Below, piece after piece: positions 44,437 through 52,676 of a stretch of 64,000 nucleotides of DNA. Each line of letters begins with the position of its first letter. Positions within the stretch are counted from its first letter, which is position 1. The position numbers and the translations under genes were made by a program. Origin of the DNA: Streptomyces sp. NBC_01231. Lineage in GTDB: Bacteria; Actinomycetota; Actinomycetes; Streptomycetales; Streptomycetaceae. The notes beneath the pieces were generated by a model that did not search any database, was not told where the DNA came from, and saw only the letters and a program-made list of their open reading frames with translations. The stretch covers positions 1,674,001 to 1,738,000 of the forward strand of contig CP108521.1 of NCBI GenBank assembly GCA_035999765.1. The letters run 5' to 3'.

Positions 44437-45063
44437 TCACACGTCCCCGTACGCCTCTCCCCCCAGTTCGAACCCGGCCGTCCCGGCGGTGGCGTCGGCC
44501 AGCCAGGCGCGGAAGGCCGCCACGTCGGCGTCCGGCAGCCCGATCTCGATCGTGACCGCCTCGCCGTAGCGCACGTCCCGCACCTCGCGCCCGGTGGACC
44601 TCAGGTCGTTGTGCACCTTGCCCGCCCGTTGGTGGTCGACCGTCACCGTGGCGAGACGGAACCGGCGGCGGGTGAGCGTGCCGAGGGTGTCGAGCGCTTC
44701 GCCGACCGCTCCGCCGTACGCCCTGATGAGGCCGCCCGCTCCGAGCTTGACGCCGCCGTAGTAGCGGGTGACGACGGCGACGACGTACCGCATGTCGCGG
44801 CGCAGCAGCATCTGGAGCATGGGGGCGCCTGCGGTGCCGCCGGGTTCGCCGTCGTCGCTCGCCCGCTGGATGGCGGCGTCGGCGCCGATGACGTACGCGA
44901 AGCAGTTGTGCGTGGCGTCCGCGTGTTCCCTGCGCAGGCCCGCGACGAAGTCCTGGGCCTCCTGCTCGGTGGCCGCCGGGGCGAGGGCGCACAGGAAGCG
45001 GGAGCGGTTGACCTCGGTCTCGTGCACACCCGCGCGGGCGACGGTGCGGTACTCGTCCTGCAT
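44437..45063 (-). CDS. YigZ/IMPACT-family protein
   Basis: 208 residues. The UPF0029 N-terminal domain (about 1-125) has HNCFAYVIG, SDDGEPGGTAGAPML and VVTRYYGGVKLGAGGLIRAY, the family signature; the C-terminal DUF1949 domain covers about 140-205. Bacterial roles are unclear; the eukaryotic relative IMPACT controls translation under stress. A TAGGCT box ends 6 nt before the ATG (leaderless). Confidence 0.94.
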   Translation of the reverse strand: MQDEYRTVARAGVHETEVNRSRFLCALAPAATEQEAQDFVAGLRREHADATHNCFAYVIGADAAIQRASDDGEPGGTAGAPMLQMLLRRDMRYVVAVVTRYYGGVKLGAGGLIRAYGGAVGEALDTLGTLTRRRFRLATVTVDHQRAGKVHNDLRSTGREVRDVRYGEAVTIEIGLPDADVAAFRAWLADATAGTAGFELGGEAYGDV

Positions 45064-45130
45064 CGGGCCAGCCTAGGCGCACCGCCTCCCGGCCCCTCGT
45101 CCGGCGCCGCCCGCCCCCGCCGCCGGGCGG

Positions 45131-45670
45131 CTAGCGGCTGCCCCGGGCCACGATCACGTTCGTCAGCAGGGCCGTTCCCGGGGCGAGGTCGTGCCATTGG
45201 GTGCCGCGCCAGGCCAGTACGGCGATCGCCGAGGTCGGGAACTTCACGCCGACCTCGTCCAGGGTGTCGTCGAGGCCGTCCCCGGCGAGATCGAGGACCA
45301 GCTCCTCCAGTCCGGGGTTGTGACCGACCAGCAGCAGGGTGTCGACCTCGACGGGCGCGGCCCGCACGGCGTCCAGCAGTTCGGGTACGTCGGCCGCGTA
45401 CACCCCCGCGTCGAACCGCACCGGCGGTGGTGTGTCCCACTGCGCGGAGGCCCGTTCCCAGGTCTGGCGGGCCCGTACGGCGGTGGAGCACAGGGCGAGG
45501 TCGGGCAGCAGGCCGGCCTCGGCGAGCGCACGGCCGGCGGCCTGGGCGTCCCGGCGGCCCCGCGGAGCCAGCGGGCGTTCGTGGTCGGGTACGCCCTCGG
45601 GCCAGGCGGACTTGGCGTGCCGCAGTACGACCAGATGGCGCAGCGGGCCCGCGCCCGCCGGGGCGCTCAC
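45131..45670 (-). CDS. SixA-type histidine phosphatase
   Basis: 179 residues from GTG 45670. The RHG-like motif is LVVLRHAKSAWPEG and the second catalytic His lies in LLLVGHNPGLEELV. SixA removes phosphate from histidine phosphotransfer proteins in E. coli; actinobacterial members have mostly unknown targets. The start overlaps the preceding CysRS-like gene's stop by GTGA, so the two are co-translated. Confidence 0.93.
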   Translation of the reverse strand: MSAPAGAGPLRHLVVLRHAKSAWPEGVPDHERPLAPRGRRDAQAAGRALAEAGLLPDLALCSTAVRARQTWERASAQWDTPPPVRFDAGVYAADVPELLDAVRAAPVEVDTLLLVGHNPGLEELVLDLAGDGLDDTLDEVGVKFPTSAIAVLAWRGTQWHDLAPGTALLTNVIVARGSR

Positions 45671-46431
45671 GCCGGGGATCCCAGGTCGCGGGTGAGTTCG
45701 AGGCCGAGCAGCCGGTCGGCGTAGGCGTACGTCTCGAAGCGGGCACCGTCCGCCAGCTCGGAGGTCTCCACCCGGCGCAGCACCCGGAGCACACCGGGCA
45801 CGTCCAGGTCGTCCTCCCAGGCGGCGCGCAGCTCCCCGCGGACGTCCTCCGGGACGGCCCGCGACGGCTGCCGTGCCCAGTCGGCGACCGCGCGCCGCCA
45901 CCGTACGAGCGTGTCCCGGGCCTCATCCAGGGCGTCCGCGTCGAGCCGCGCGGGCTCGGTCCGGCGCCAGGAGAGCAGCGCCAGACGGACGACCGTCGGG
46001 TCGGCGCCCTCGGGAATGCCGGTGGCCTCCGGGTCGGCGGGGGCGACGGAGACCCGGACGCCGCGCGGGAGAAGCGCCGGGTCGGGTTCCGTACCGGTAC
46101 CTGCCGCGTCCTGGCCGTCGGTCCCGCCCACCACGCTGAGCACCTGCGCCTCGCCCAGACCGGTGCCGGACGCCCGGCCGTCCTCGAAGGGCCGGATGCC
46201 CAGAGCCGCGGCGCCCGCTCTCAGTTCCGGCTGCTCCCCTCCGCCGCTCAGCAGCGCCCAGACCGGTGTACCGCCCAGTTCCAGGGCGCGGACGAGGACG
46301 TCGGCGACCAGCAGCACCCGCAGCGCGGTCGTGTCGTGGCCCGCCACATGGGCCTCGACCCGGGTCAGACCGCGGCGGGCGGGGGCGGCGTCGACGGGCT
46401 CGCCGGTCCGGGCGTCGATGATGCGCAGCAC
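45667..46431 (-). CDS. CysRS-like protein lacking synthetase motifs
   Basis: 254 residues from GTG 46431, with a TACGCT box 6 nt before it (leaderless). The start LRIIDARTGEPV and the segment LRVLLVADVLVRALELGGTPV resemble the N-terminal Rossmann part of cysteinyl-tRNA synthetase; the end (DALDEARDTLVRWRRAV, AWEDDLDVPGVLRVLRRVE) resembles its helical domain. The zinc ligands, HIGH and KMSK motifs are absent, so it cannot charge tRNA. The resemblance is weak and my call is tentative. It is coupled to the SixA-type phosphatase. Confidence 0.6.
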   Translation of the reverse strand: MLRIIDARTGEPVDAAPARRGLTRVEAHVAGHDTTALRVLLVADVLVRALELGGTPVWALLSGGGEQPELRAGAAALGIRPFEDGRASGTGLGEAQVLSVVGGTDGQDAAGTGTEPDPALLPRGVRVSVAPADPEATGIPEGADPTVVRLALLSWRRTEPARLDADALDEARDTLVRWRRAVADWARQPSRAVPEDVRGELRAAWEDDLDVPGVLRVLRRVETSELADGARFETYAYADRLLGLELTRDLGSPA

Positions 46432-46600
46432 GGGCTGAGCGTAGGCGCGCGGGCCGCACCGCGCCACCGATCAACCGAACGGGCGTTCAGGCCGGAGCCG
46501 CTCGGACCGGGCCCGGCGGGCCGTCCCGGCCGGGAATCACCCGGGACCGTGCGCTGTTGCCTCGTACACCACCCTCCCGCGAGCCCCGAGGAGACCCACC

Positions 46601-47008
46601 GTGTACGGCGACGAGGCAACGGTCCGCAAGATCCTCACCGAGCTGGGTGACACCTGGGCCGTGGTGGGCCTGTCGTCGAACCGGCGGCGCGCCGCGTACG
46701 GCGTGGCCGAGGTGTTGCAGCGCTACGGCAAGCGGGTCGTCCCGGTCCACCCGAAGGCGGAGACCGTGCACGGCGAGCAGGGGTACGCCTCGCTCGCGGA
46801 CATCCCCTTCGACGTGGACGTCGTCGACTGTTTCGTGAACAGCGAGCTCGCCGGAACGGTCGCCGACGAGGCGGTGGCGAAGGGCGCCGGGGCGGTGTGG
46901 TTCCAACTCGGCGTCGTCGACGAGGCCGCGTTCGACCGCACCCGGGAGGCCGGTCTGGAGATGGTCATGGACCGCTGCCCCGCCATCGAGATTCCCCGCC
47001 TGGGCTGA
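46601..47008 (+). CDS. CoA-binding domain protein
   Basis: 135-residue single Rossmann domain of the CoA_binding_2 family (YccU-like). The nucleotide loop is AVVGLSSNRRRAAYGVAEVL, followed by VVPVHPKAETVHGE and VWFQLGVVDEAAF. GTG 46601 lies after GAGGAGA. The function is not established in the family; it may report CoA status. It stands upstream of pobA but is not clearly in its operon (37-bp gap with a probable own promoter for pobA). Confidence 0.92.
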   Translation: MYGDEATVRKILTELGDTWAVVGLSSNRRRAAYGVAEVLQRYGKRVVPVHPKAETVHGEQGYASLADIPFDVDVVDCFVNSELAGTVADEAVAKGAGAVWFQLGVVDEAAFDRTREAGLEMVMDRCPAIEIPRLG

Positions 47009-47045
47009 CCCCCCACGCCCCGCGGGCCGCCGACATAATGTTCGG

Positions 47046-48266
47046 GTGACCCCAACCACCCCCCACCCCAACACCGGTGGACCGCAACGCTTTCCGGTCG
47101 TCGTCGTGGGTGCCGGTCCCGCCGGCCTCGCCGTCGGCAACATCCTGCGGGCGGCCTCCGTCGACTGTCTCGTCCTCGAGAACGAGACGCGCGACTTCAT
47201 CGAGCGGCGGCCCCGGGCCGGCGTACTGGAGGAGTGGGCGGTACGCGGTCTCCAGCAACGCGGCCTCGCCGACAACCTGGTGGAGCGGGCACAGCTGCAC
47301 ACCGAGTGCGAGTTCCGGTTCGCGGGCGAGCGATTCCACTTCTCCTACGTCGAATTGACGGGGCATCACCACTACGTCTATCCGCAGCCGTTGCTGGTGA
47401 CGGACCTGGTGCGCGAGTACGCGGACGTGCGGGGCGGGGAGATCCGGTTCGGCGTGCGGGACGTGCGGGTGCACGACCTGGACACGGACCGGCCGTCGGT
47501 GTCGTACGTCGACGCGGAGACAGGGCTTCGCGAGGAAGTCCGGTGCGACTTCGTCGCGGGCTGCGACGGGGCACGCGGTGTGACGCGGGCCGCTCTGCCC
47601 GACACCGCGCGGATCTCCCGGCACGACTACGGCACGGGCTGGCTGGCGCTGCTGGCCGAGGCACCGCCCTCCAACGACTGTGTCGTGTTCGGCATCCATC
47701 CGAACGGTTTCGCCGGGCACATGGCGCGCAGCCCCGAGGTGACGCGCTATTACCTGGAGTGTCCGCCGGGCGACGACCCGGACAACTGGTCCCACGAACG
47801 CGTCTGGTCCGAGCTCCAGCAGCGCCTCGCGGCGACGGGCAGGGGGCCGCTGACCGAGGGGCGGCTGATCGAGAAGCGCGTCCTCGACATGCACAGCTAC
47901 GTCGTGGAACCCATGGTGTTCGGCCGGCTCTTCCTCGCCGGTGACGCCGCCCACCTGACCGCGCCGATCGCGGCGAAGGGCATGAACCTCGCCCTGCACG
48001 ACGCCTTCCTGCTCGGTGACGCCCTCGTCGCGTACCTCACGAAGGGCGAGGAGACCGGCCTGGACGGCTATTCGGAGGGGTGTCTGCGACGGGTGTGGGA
48101 CTACCAGGAGTTCTCGCAGTGGCTGTCGGAGGTGTACCACGGCACCTCGTCGGGCGACCCGTACCGCGCGGGCACGACCTTCGCCCGGCTCCGGCGCCTG
48201 TTCACCTCCCCCGCCGCCGCGGCGGCCTTCGCGGAGCAGTACCTCGGCACGGCCCCCGCCTACTGA
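47046..48266 (+). CDS. pobA: 4-hydroxybenzoate 3-monooxygenase PobA
   Basis: FAD enzyme that makes protocatechuate. 406 residues. FAD-binding VVGAGPAGLAVGNIL (N-terminal), ERRPRAGVLEEW, the second nucleotide motif GCDGARGVTRAAL, and GDAAHLTAPIAAKGMNLALHD. The GTG start has CATAAT 7 nt upstream, so it is probably leaderless. The pca genes that would use its product are not in this window, and no PobR-type activator is adjacent. Confidence 0.93.
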   Translation: MTPTTPHPNTGGPQRFPVVVVGAGPAGLAVGNILRAASVDCLVLENETRDFIERRPRAGVLEEWAVRGLQQRGLADNLVERAQLHTECEFRFAGERFHFSYVELTGHHHYVYPQPLLVTDLVREYADVRGGEIRFGVRDVRVHDLDTDRPSVSYVDAETGLREEVRCDFVAGCDGARGVTRAALPDTARISRHDYGTGWLALLAEAPPSNDCVVFGIHPNGFAGHMARSPEVTRYYLECPPGDDPDNWSHERVWSELQQRLAATGRGPLTEGRLIEKRVLDMHSYVVEPMVFGRLFLAGDAAHLTAPIAAKGMNLALHDAFLLGDALVAYLTKGEETGLDGYSEGCLRRVWDYQEFSQWLSEVYHGTSSGDPYRAGTTFARLRRLFTSPAAAAAFAEQYLGTAPAY

Positions 48267-48311
48267 TACGACTCCCGCGTACCGCACCCGCATACGGCTC
48301 CCACGCGGGGG

Positions 48312-48659
48312 TCAGTCGTGCGGCGGCCGGTCTTTGATCCGGTGGTCGGCCACGTTCAGCGCCTCGTCCAGGAGGCGGCGCAGATGCCCGTCGCGCAGCC
48401 CGTAGACCACCCGGCGCCCCTCCTTGCGGGTGTGGACCAGGCCTGCCAGCCGCAGCCGGGCCAGATGCTGACTGACGGCGGGCCGCGCCGCCCCGCACGC
48501 CTCCGTGAGCGTCGTGACATCGGCCTCGCCCGCCGTCAGGGCGTGCAGCAGCGTGAGCCGGGTGCGGTCGCCGAGCAGGGCCAGCAACTCGGCGGCCAGC
48601 GCGAACTGCTCCTCGCCGGGGGTACGCGGGTGCGCATGATGCGCAGGTGATAGGTGCAT
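48312..48659 (-). CDS. ArsR/SmtB-family metal-sensing repressor
   Basis: 115 residues from ATG 48659 (MHLSPAHHAHPRTPG); another ATG four codons upstream is possible. The winged helix is TLTEACGAARPAVSQHLARLRLAGLV followed by RKEGRRVVYGL. His residues at the N-terminus (HHAH) and C-terminus (HLRRLLDEALNVADHRIKD) could make an alpha5-type zinc or nickel site. It is divergent from a CDF exporter, the standard pairing. A TGCGT-N8-ACGCA palindrome covers its start region. Confidence 0.92.
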   Translation of the reverse strand: MHLSPAHHAHPRTPGEEQFALAAELLALLGDRTRLTLLHALTAGEADVTTLTEACGAARPAVSQHLARLRLAGLVHTRKEGRRVVYGLRDGHLRRLLDEALNVADHRIKDRPPHD

Positions 48660-48676
48660 GCGTGCGCTCATACGCA
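48659..48676. promoter_or_regulatory. Candidate ArsR/SmtB operator
   Basis: TGCGT (48659-48663) and ACGCA (48672-48676) form an inverted repeat with 8 bp between, in the 73-bp gap between repressor and exporter starts and over the repressor's own start. Position and symmetry fit; sequence similarity to known boxes is slight. Confidence 0.4.
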
Positions 48677-48732
48677 CATAATGGCGTGGTGGGCTCCATG
48701 CGTCCACTCCCGCGCACCGGAAGGGGATCCAC

Positions 48733-49872
48733 GTGAGCGACCGACACGACCACGGACACACGCACGACCACAACCACCACGGGCACGACCACGAACACGC
48801 ACACCCGCCGGCGCGTGCCCGGACGCCCGGGCACGGCCACCCGCACCCGCACCCGCACCCGCACGACCACGCCCCCTCCCGATCGTCCCGCCTCCGCCAC
48901 CACCTGACCCACCTGCTCGCACCCCACTCCCACGAGACCGCCGACAAGCTGGACTCCGCGCTGGAGTCCTCGGCCCGCGGTCTGCGCGCTCTGTGGATCT
49001 CCCTGGCGGTGCTGGGTGCGACGGCCCTGGCGCAGGCGGTCGTGGTGGCCGTGTCCGGGTCGGTGGCGCTGCTCGGCGACACGGTGCACAACGCCGCGGA
49101 CGCGCTGACCGCCGTACCGCTGGGGATCGCCTTCGTGCTGGGCCGGCGGGCGGCGACGCGGCGCTTCACGTACGGCTACGGCCGGGCCGAGGACCTGGCG
49201 GGCATCGCGATCGTGCTGACGATCGCCGCGTCCGCGGCCTTCGCGGGCTGGGTGGCGATCGACCGGCTGCTCGACCCGCGTCCGGTCACGCACGTCCCGG
49301 CGGTCGCGGTGGCCGCGCTGGTCGGCTTCGCGGGCAACGAGTGGGTGGCCCGCTACCGGATCCGGGTCGGGCGTTCCATCGGCTCGGCCGCCCTGGTCGC
49401 GGACGGGTTGCATGCCCGCACGGACGGATTCACGTCCCTGGCGGTGCTGTTGGGTGCGGGTGGCTCCGCGCTGGGCTGGCAACTGGCCGACCCGATCGTG
49501 GGGTTGGCGATCACCGCCGCGATCGCACTGGTCCTGCGGGACGCGGCGCGCGAGGTGTTCCGGCGCGTGCTGGACGCCGTCGATCCGGCCCTGGTCGACC
49601 GGGCCGAGGGGGCCGTACGGGAGGTCGAAGGGGTGTGCGGGGTGGGCGAGTTGCGGCTGCGGTGGATCGGGCACCGGCTGCGCGCCGAGGTGGCGGTCGT
49701 CGTGGACGGCGAGGCGACGGTACGTCAGGCGCACGCCGTCGCCGTCGAGGCGGAGCACGCCCTGCTGCACGCGGTGCCACGGCTCACGGCCGCGCTGGTG
49801 CACGCCGACCCGGCGCCGGTACCGGGCGAGACGGATCCGCATCTGCCCCTTGCCCACCACGCCACGACCTGA
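48733..49872 (+). CDS. CDF-family metal cation exporter with His-rich N-terminus
   Basis: 379 residues. The first 55 residues hold more than twenty histidines in HDHGHTHDHNHHGHDHEHAH-type runs, a likely metal buffer. About six membrane helices follow (about 85-260). The transport site motifs are TVHNAADALTAVP in helix II and LHARTDGFTSLAV in helix V (HxxxD), as in zinc-type CDF proteins; the C-terminal domain is about 275-360. GTG 48733 follows GGAAGGGG. Control by the divergent ArsR-type gene is expected. Confidence 0.94.
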   Translation: MSDRHDHGHTHDHNHHGHDHEHAHPPARARTPGHGHPHPHPHPHDHAPSRSSRLRHHLTHLLAPHSHETADKLDSALESSARGLRALWISLAVLGATALAQAVVVAVSGSVALLGDTVHNAADALTAVPLGIAFVLGRRAATRRFTYGYGRAEDLAGIAIVLTIAASAAFAGWVAIDRLLDPRPVTHVPAVAVAALVGFAGNEWVARYRIRVGRSIGSAALVADGLHARTDGFTSLAVLLGAGGSALGWQLADPIVGLAITAAIALVLRDAAREVFRRVLDAVDPALVDRAEGAVREVEGVCGVGELRLRWIGHRLRAEVAVVVDGEATVRQAHAVAVEAEHALLHAVPRLTAALVHADPAPVPGETDPHLPLAHHATT

Positions 49873-49881
49873 CCTGCGAGG

Positions 49882-50439
49882 TCAGGCGACCCCCAGCCCC
49901 TCCAGCACCAGCGCGCCCGGCAGTTGGGCGAACGCCTTCCCCGGGACCAGCAGCTTGCCGCGCCGGCGTCCGCTGCCGACCAGGACGTACGGCAGGTCGA
50001 CGACGGCCGAGTCGACCAACAGCGGCCAGCCGTCCGGCAGTCCGATCGGGGTGATGCCGCCGTACTCCATGCCGGTCTCCCCCGTCGCCGTGTCCATCGA
50101 GGCGAACGAGGCCTTACGGGCGCCGAGTCGGCGACGGACGACACCGTTGACGTCGACCCGGGTGGTGGACAGCGCGACACACGCGGCGAGGGTGCTCTCG
50201 CCGCCGCGTTTACCCGCGACGACCACGCAGTTCGCCGACTGCTCGAGCAGCTCGCGACCGTATCGCTCCACGAAGTCCGCGGTGTCGGCCCACTGGGGGT
50301 CGGTGTCGACGTAGACGATCTGGTCGGCGGGGACGCTGCCGCTCCAGTGGCGTACGGCGTCGGCGACCGGGCGGATCAGCTCGTCGAGGGCGTCCGGGGC
50401 GGGCGTGGCGTGGTCGAAGTGTCCGATGGGTGCGTCCAT
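49882..50439 (-). CDS. YbaK/ProX-type aminoacyl-tRNA deacylase
   Basis: 185 residues. YbaK fold: VYVDTDPQWADTADFVERYG, ANCVVVAGKRGGE, RVDVNGVVRRRLGARKASFAS and YGGITPIGLPDGWPLLVD, with the lysine in the GARKASF block matching the conserved position. Such enzymes remove wrongly attached amino acids (for example Cys or Ala from tRNA-Pro). No synthetase is adjacent. It faces the CDF gene tail to tail with a 9-bp gap. Confidence 0.92.
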   Translation of the reverse strand: MDAPIGHFDHATPAPDALDELIRPVADAVRHWSGSVPADQIVYVDTDPQWADTADFVERYGRELLEQSANCVVVAGKRGGESTLAACVALSTTRVDVNGVVRRRLGARKASFASMDTATGETGMEYGGITPIGLPDGWPLLVDSAVVDLPYVLVGSGRRRGKLLVPGKAFAQLPGALVLEGLGVA

Positions 50440-50471
50440 GGCGGCACGCTAACAGGGCCGCACGGGCCCTC

Positions 50472-51044
50472 TCAGCGCACCGGCGGGACCGAGACGGCCA
50501 TGACCATCTCCATCGGGACGTCGCCCTGGTTGCCGTAGATGTGCGGGGTGTTGGCCTCGAAGGTGGCGCTCGCGCCGGCGGGGACCCGGTGCTCCACCCC
50601 GTCGACGGTCAGCGTCAGCTCGCCCGCCGTGACATGGACCAGTTCGACGGTGCCGGTGGGGTGCGGGTCCGACGGGCTGCTCTCCCCCGGCATCAGCCGC
50701 CAGTCCCACATCTCCAGCGGGCCGGGGGCCTCGGTACCCGCGAGCAGCCGGTTGTAGCTGCCGGCGTCGGTGGACCAGAGCCGTACCGCCCGGTGGGCGG
50801 GGACCACCCGGACCTTGGGGCCCTGCTCGTAGTCGAGCAGGGTGGTGATGCTGACGCCGAGCGCGTCACCGATCTTCACGACCGTGCCGAGGCTGGGATT
50901 GGTCCGGGCCTGCTCGATCTGGATGAGCATGCCGCGGCTGACTCCGGCCCGGGCGGCGAGCACGTCCAGAGTGAAGCCGCGCACCGAGCGCCAGTGCTTG
51001 ACGGTGCGCGCCAGGGACTGGGTCAGCAGGTCGAGGTCCGACAC
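50472..51044 (-). CDS. XRE-cupin transcriptional regulator
   Basis: 190 residues. N-terminal XRE helix-turn-helix (about 10-65; FTLDVLAARAGVSRGMLIQI and NPSLGTVVKIGDALG) and a C-terminal cupin (about 105-185; HPTGTVELVHVTAGELTL, TPHIYGNQGD). The PuuR/SutR-like group senses small ligands. GTG 51044 has no ribosome binding site. A TGAAG-N6-CTTCA palindrome 22 bp upstream in an A/T-rich patch is a likely autoregulatory site. Confidence 0.93.
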   Translation of the reverse strand: MSDLDLLTQSLARTVKHWRSVRGFTLDVLAARAGVSRGMLIQIEQARTNPSLGTVVKIGDALGVSITTLLDYEQGPKVRVVPAHRAVRLWSTDAGSYNRLLAGTEAPGPLEMWDWRLMPGESSPSDPHPTGTVELVHVTAGELTLTVDGVEHRVPAGASATFEANTPHIYGNQGDVPMEMVMAVSVPPVR

Positions 51045-51065
51045 ATTCCGTCCAATATCATGGAT

Positions 51066-51081
51066 TGAAGAGTTTACTTCA
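51066..51081. promoter_or_regulatory. Palindrome upstream of XRE-cupin gene
   Basis: TGAAG (51066-51070) and CTTCA (51077-51081) flank AGTTTA in the A/T-rich promoter region of the regulator. It is a candidate operator by position and symmetry. Confidence 0.45.
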
Positions 51082-51187
51082 CTGAACTCAGGTGTGGTGC
51101 ACTCGATCGTTCACCGAACTGTACTGCGAGCGGGACGGGGCTGAGCTCGATCCGGGCAGCCCTCACGGGGCCGCCGTGCGGATCCCG

Positions 51188-51952
51188 CTACGCCTCCGCG
51201 TCCAGCTCCGCGAGCCGGGCCACGTCCGCCTCGTCGAGGTCGGCGAGCGCCCGCAGCTGATCCGGAGTGACGCCCGCGGGGATCGGCACCGGGGGCGGTG
51301 TCCGCAGCGGCGGCTGCCAACCGTCGGCGGGAGTCCAGCGCCGCACCACCCGCGCCGGGGCGCCCGCCACCACCGCGTGGTCGGGCACCACACCGCGCAC
51401 GACGGCACCGGCCGCCACGACGACGTTCCGCCCGATCCGCGCTCCCGGCAGGATCACCGCACCGGTCCCGATCCAGCAGCCCGGCCCGATCTCGACCGAC
51501 TCCATCCGCGGCCACTGCTTGCCGATGGGCTCGTGGGGATCGTCGTACGAGTGGTTGGTGGACGTGACGTAGACGTACGGCCCGAAGTAGCAGTCGCTGC
51601 CGATGGTGACCGTCGTGTCCGCGATGACATGGCTGCCCCGTCCGAGAACGACCCCGTCGCCTATACGCAGGATCGGCTCCGGGCCCAGGTCGAGGTCGGG
51701 CATCAGACCGGCGGTGAGGGTGACCTGTTCGCCGACGATGCAGTGGGCGCCCAACTGGATCCAGGGTTCACCGAAGACCGTGCCGAGGGGGAAGGCGAGC
51801 CGAGTGCCGGTGCCGAGGGCGCCGAAGCGGAAGCGGCCCGGGCGGTCGGCGGTGACGGAGCCGGTGCGCTGCACCCAGGCCCATCCCGTGTGCACGGCCC
51901 GCTGCACGGCGCGACGCCGCCATGATGAGAACGTGTTCTTGCGCTTCGGCAC
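51188..51952 (-). CDS. Hexapeptide-repeat (LbH) acyltransferase
   Basis: 254 residues from GTG 51952; a TACGGT box ends 6 nt before it (leaderless). The left-handed beta helix (about 60-205) includes ILRIGDGVVLGRGSHVIADT, YVYVTSTNHSYDDPHEPIG with the family's catalytic-type His, and IGTGAVILPGARIGRNVVVA. This fits CatB/maltose-type O-acetyltransferases. The C-terminal 50 residues are Pro-rich then helical. Acceptor unknown. Confidence 0.87.
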   Translation of the reverse strand: MPKRKNTFSSWRRRAVQRAVHTGWAWVQRTGSVTADRPGRFRFGALGTGTRLAFPLGTVFGEPWIQLGAHCIVGEQVTLTAGLMPDLDLGPEPILRIGDGVVLGRGSHVIADTTVTIGSDCYFGPYVYVTSTNHSYDDPHEPIGKQWPRMESVEIGPGCWIGTGAVILPGARIGRNVVVAAGAVVRGVVPDHAVVAGAPARVVRRWTPADGWQPPLRTPPPVPIPAGVTPDQLRALADLDEADVARLAELDAEA

Positions 51953-52059
51953 CCGCACACCGTACTCAGCGTGACGTGCGCCCATGACGTCGAGGGCCTG
52001 TGATCTTCACCCCACCCGGTGGGCTACGGTGCCCAGATCGCGACGACAAGGAGAGAGCC

Positions 52060-52587
52060 ATGGCGCACAAGGCGTTGATCACGGGCATCGGCGGCCGGGA
52101 ACCTCAGATCCGCGAGGAGTCGTTCGTGGCCCCCACGGCCTCGGTGATCGGGGACGTGACACTGGAGGCGGGCGCGAGTGTCTGGTACGGCGCGGTGGTG
52201 CGCGGCGACGTCGAGCGGATCTTTGTCGGAGCGCGGAGCAACATCCAGGACAACTGCACGCTGCACGCCGACCCCGGTTTCCCGGTGACCATCGGCGAGC
52301 GGGTCTCGGTCGGTCACAATGCCGTGGTGCACGGGGCGACGGTCGGGGACGACTGTCTGATCGGGATGGGCGCGACCGTGCTCAACGGCGCGGTGATCGG
52401 GGCGGGTTCGCTGGTCGCCGCGCAGGCCTTGGTGCCGCAGGGGATGGAAGTGCCGCCCGGGTCACTGGTGGCCGGCGTCCCGGCGAAGGTACGGCGTGAG
52501 CTGTCCGAGGAGGAGCGCGAGGGAATCAGTCTGAACGGAACGCTCTACGCGGACCTGGCGAAGGCGCACCGGGAAGTCCACGAGTAG
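52060..52587 (+). CDS. Gamma-carbonic anhydrase family protein
   Basis: 175 residues from ATG 52060, after AAGGAGAGAG. Left-handed beta helix with the zinc-ligand histidines in QDNCTLHADPG and VSVGHNAVVHGATV, plus GMGATVLNGAVIGAGSLVAA. Family members include active carbonic anhydrases and PaaY-type proteins; no paa gene is adjacent, so the exact reaction is open. It is divergent from the LbH acyltransferase across a 107-bp gap. Confidence 0.92.
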   Translation: MAHKALITGIGGREPQIREESFVAPTASVIGDVTLEAGASVWYGAVVRGDVERIFVGARSNIQDNCTLHADPGFPVTIGERVSVGHNAVVHGATVGDDCLIGMGATVLNGAVIGAGSLVAAQALVPQGMEVPPGSLVAGVPAKVRRELSEEEREGISLNGTLYADLAKAHREVHE

Positions 52588-52676
52588 AGCGACCCCGCCC
52601 AAGAGGTGCACGGCCGAGTCGAACACGCCACGTTGCCGTGTGGGCGCGACCAGCCACCCACGGCCCGCCCCCGGGA

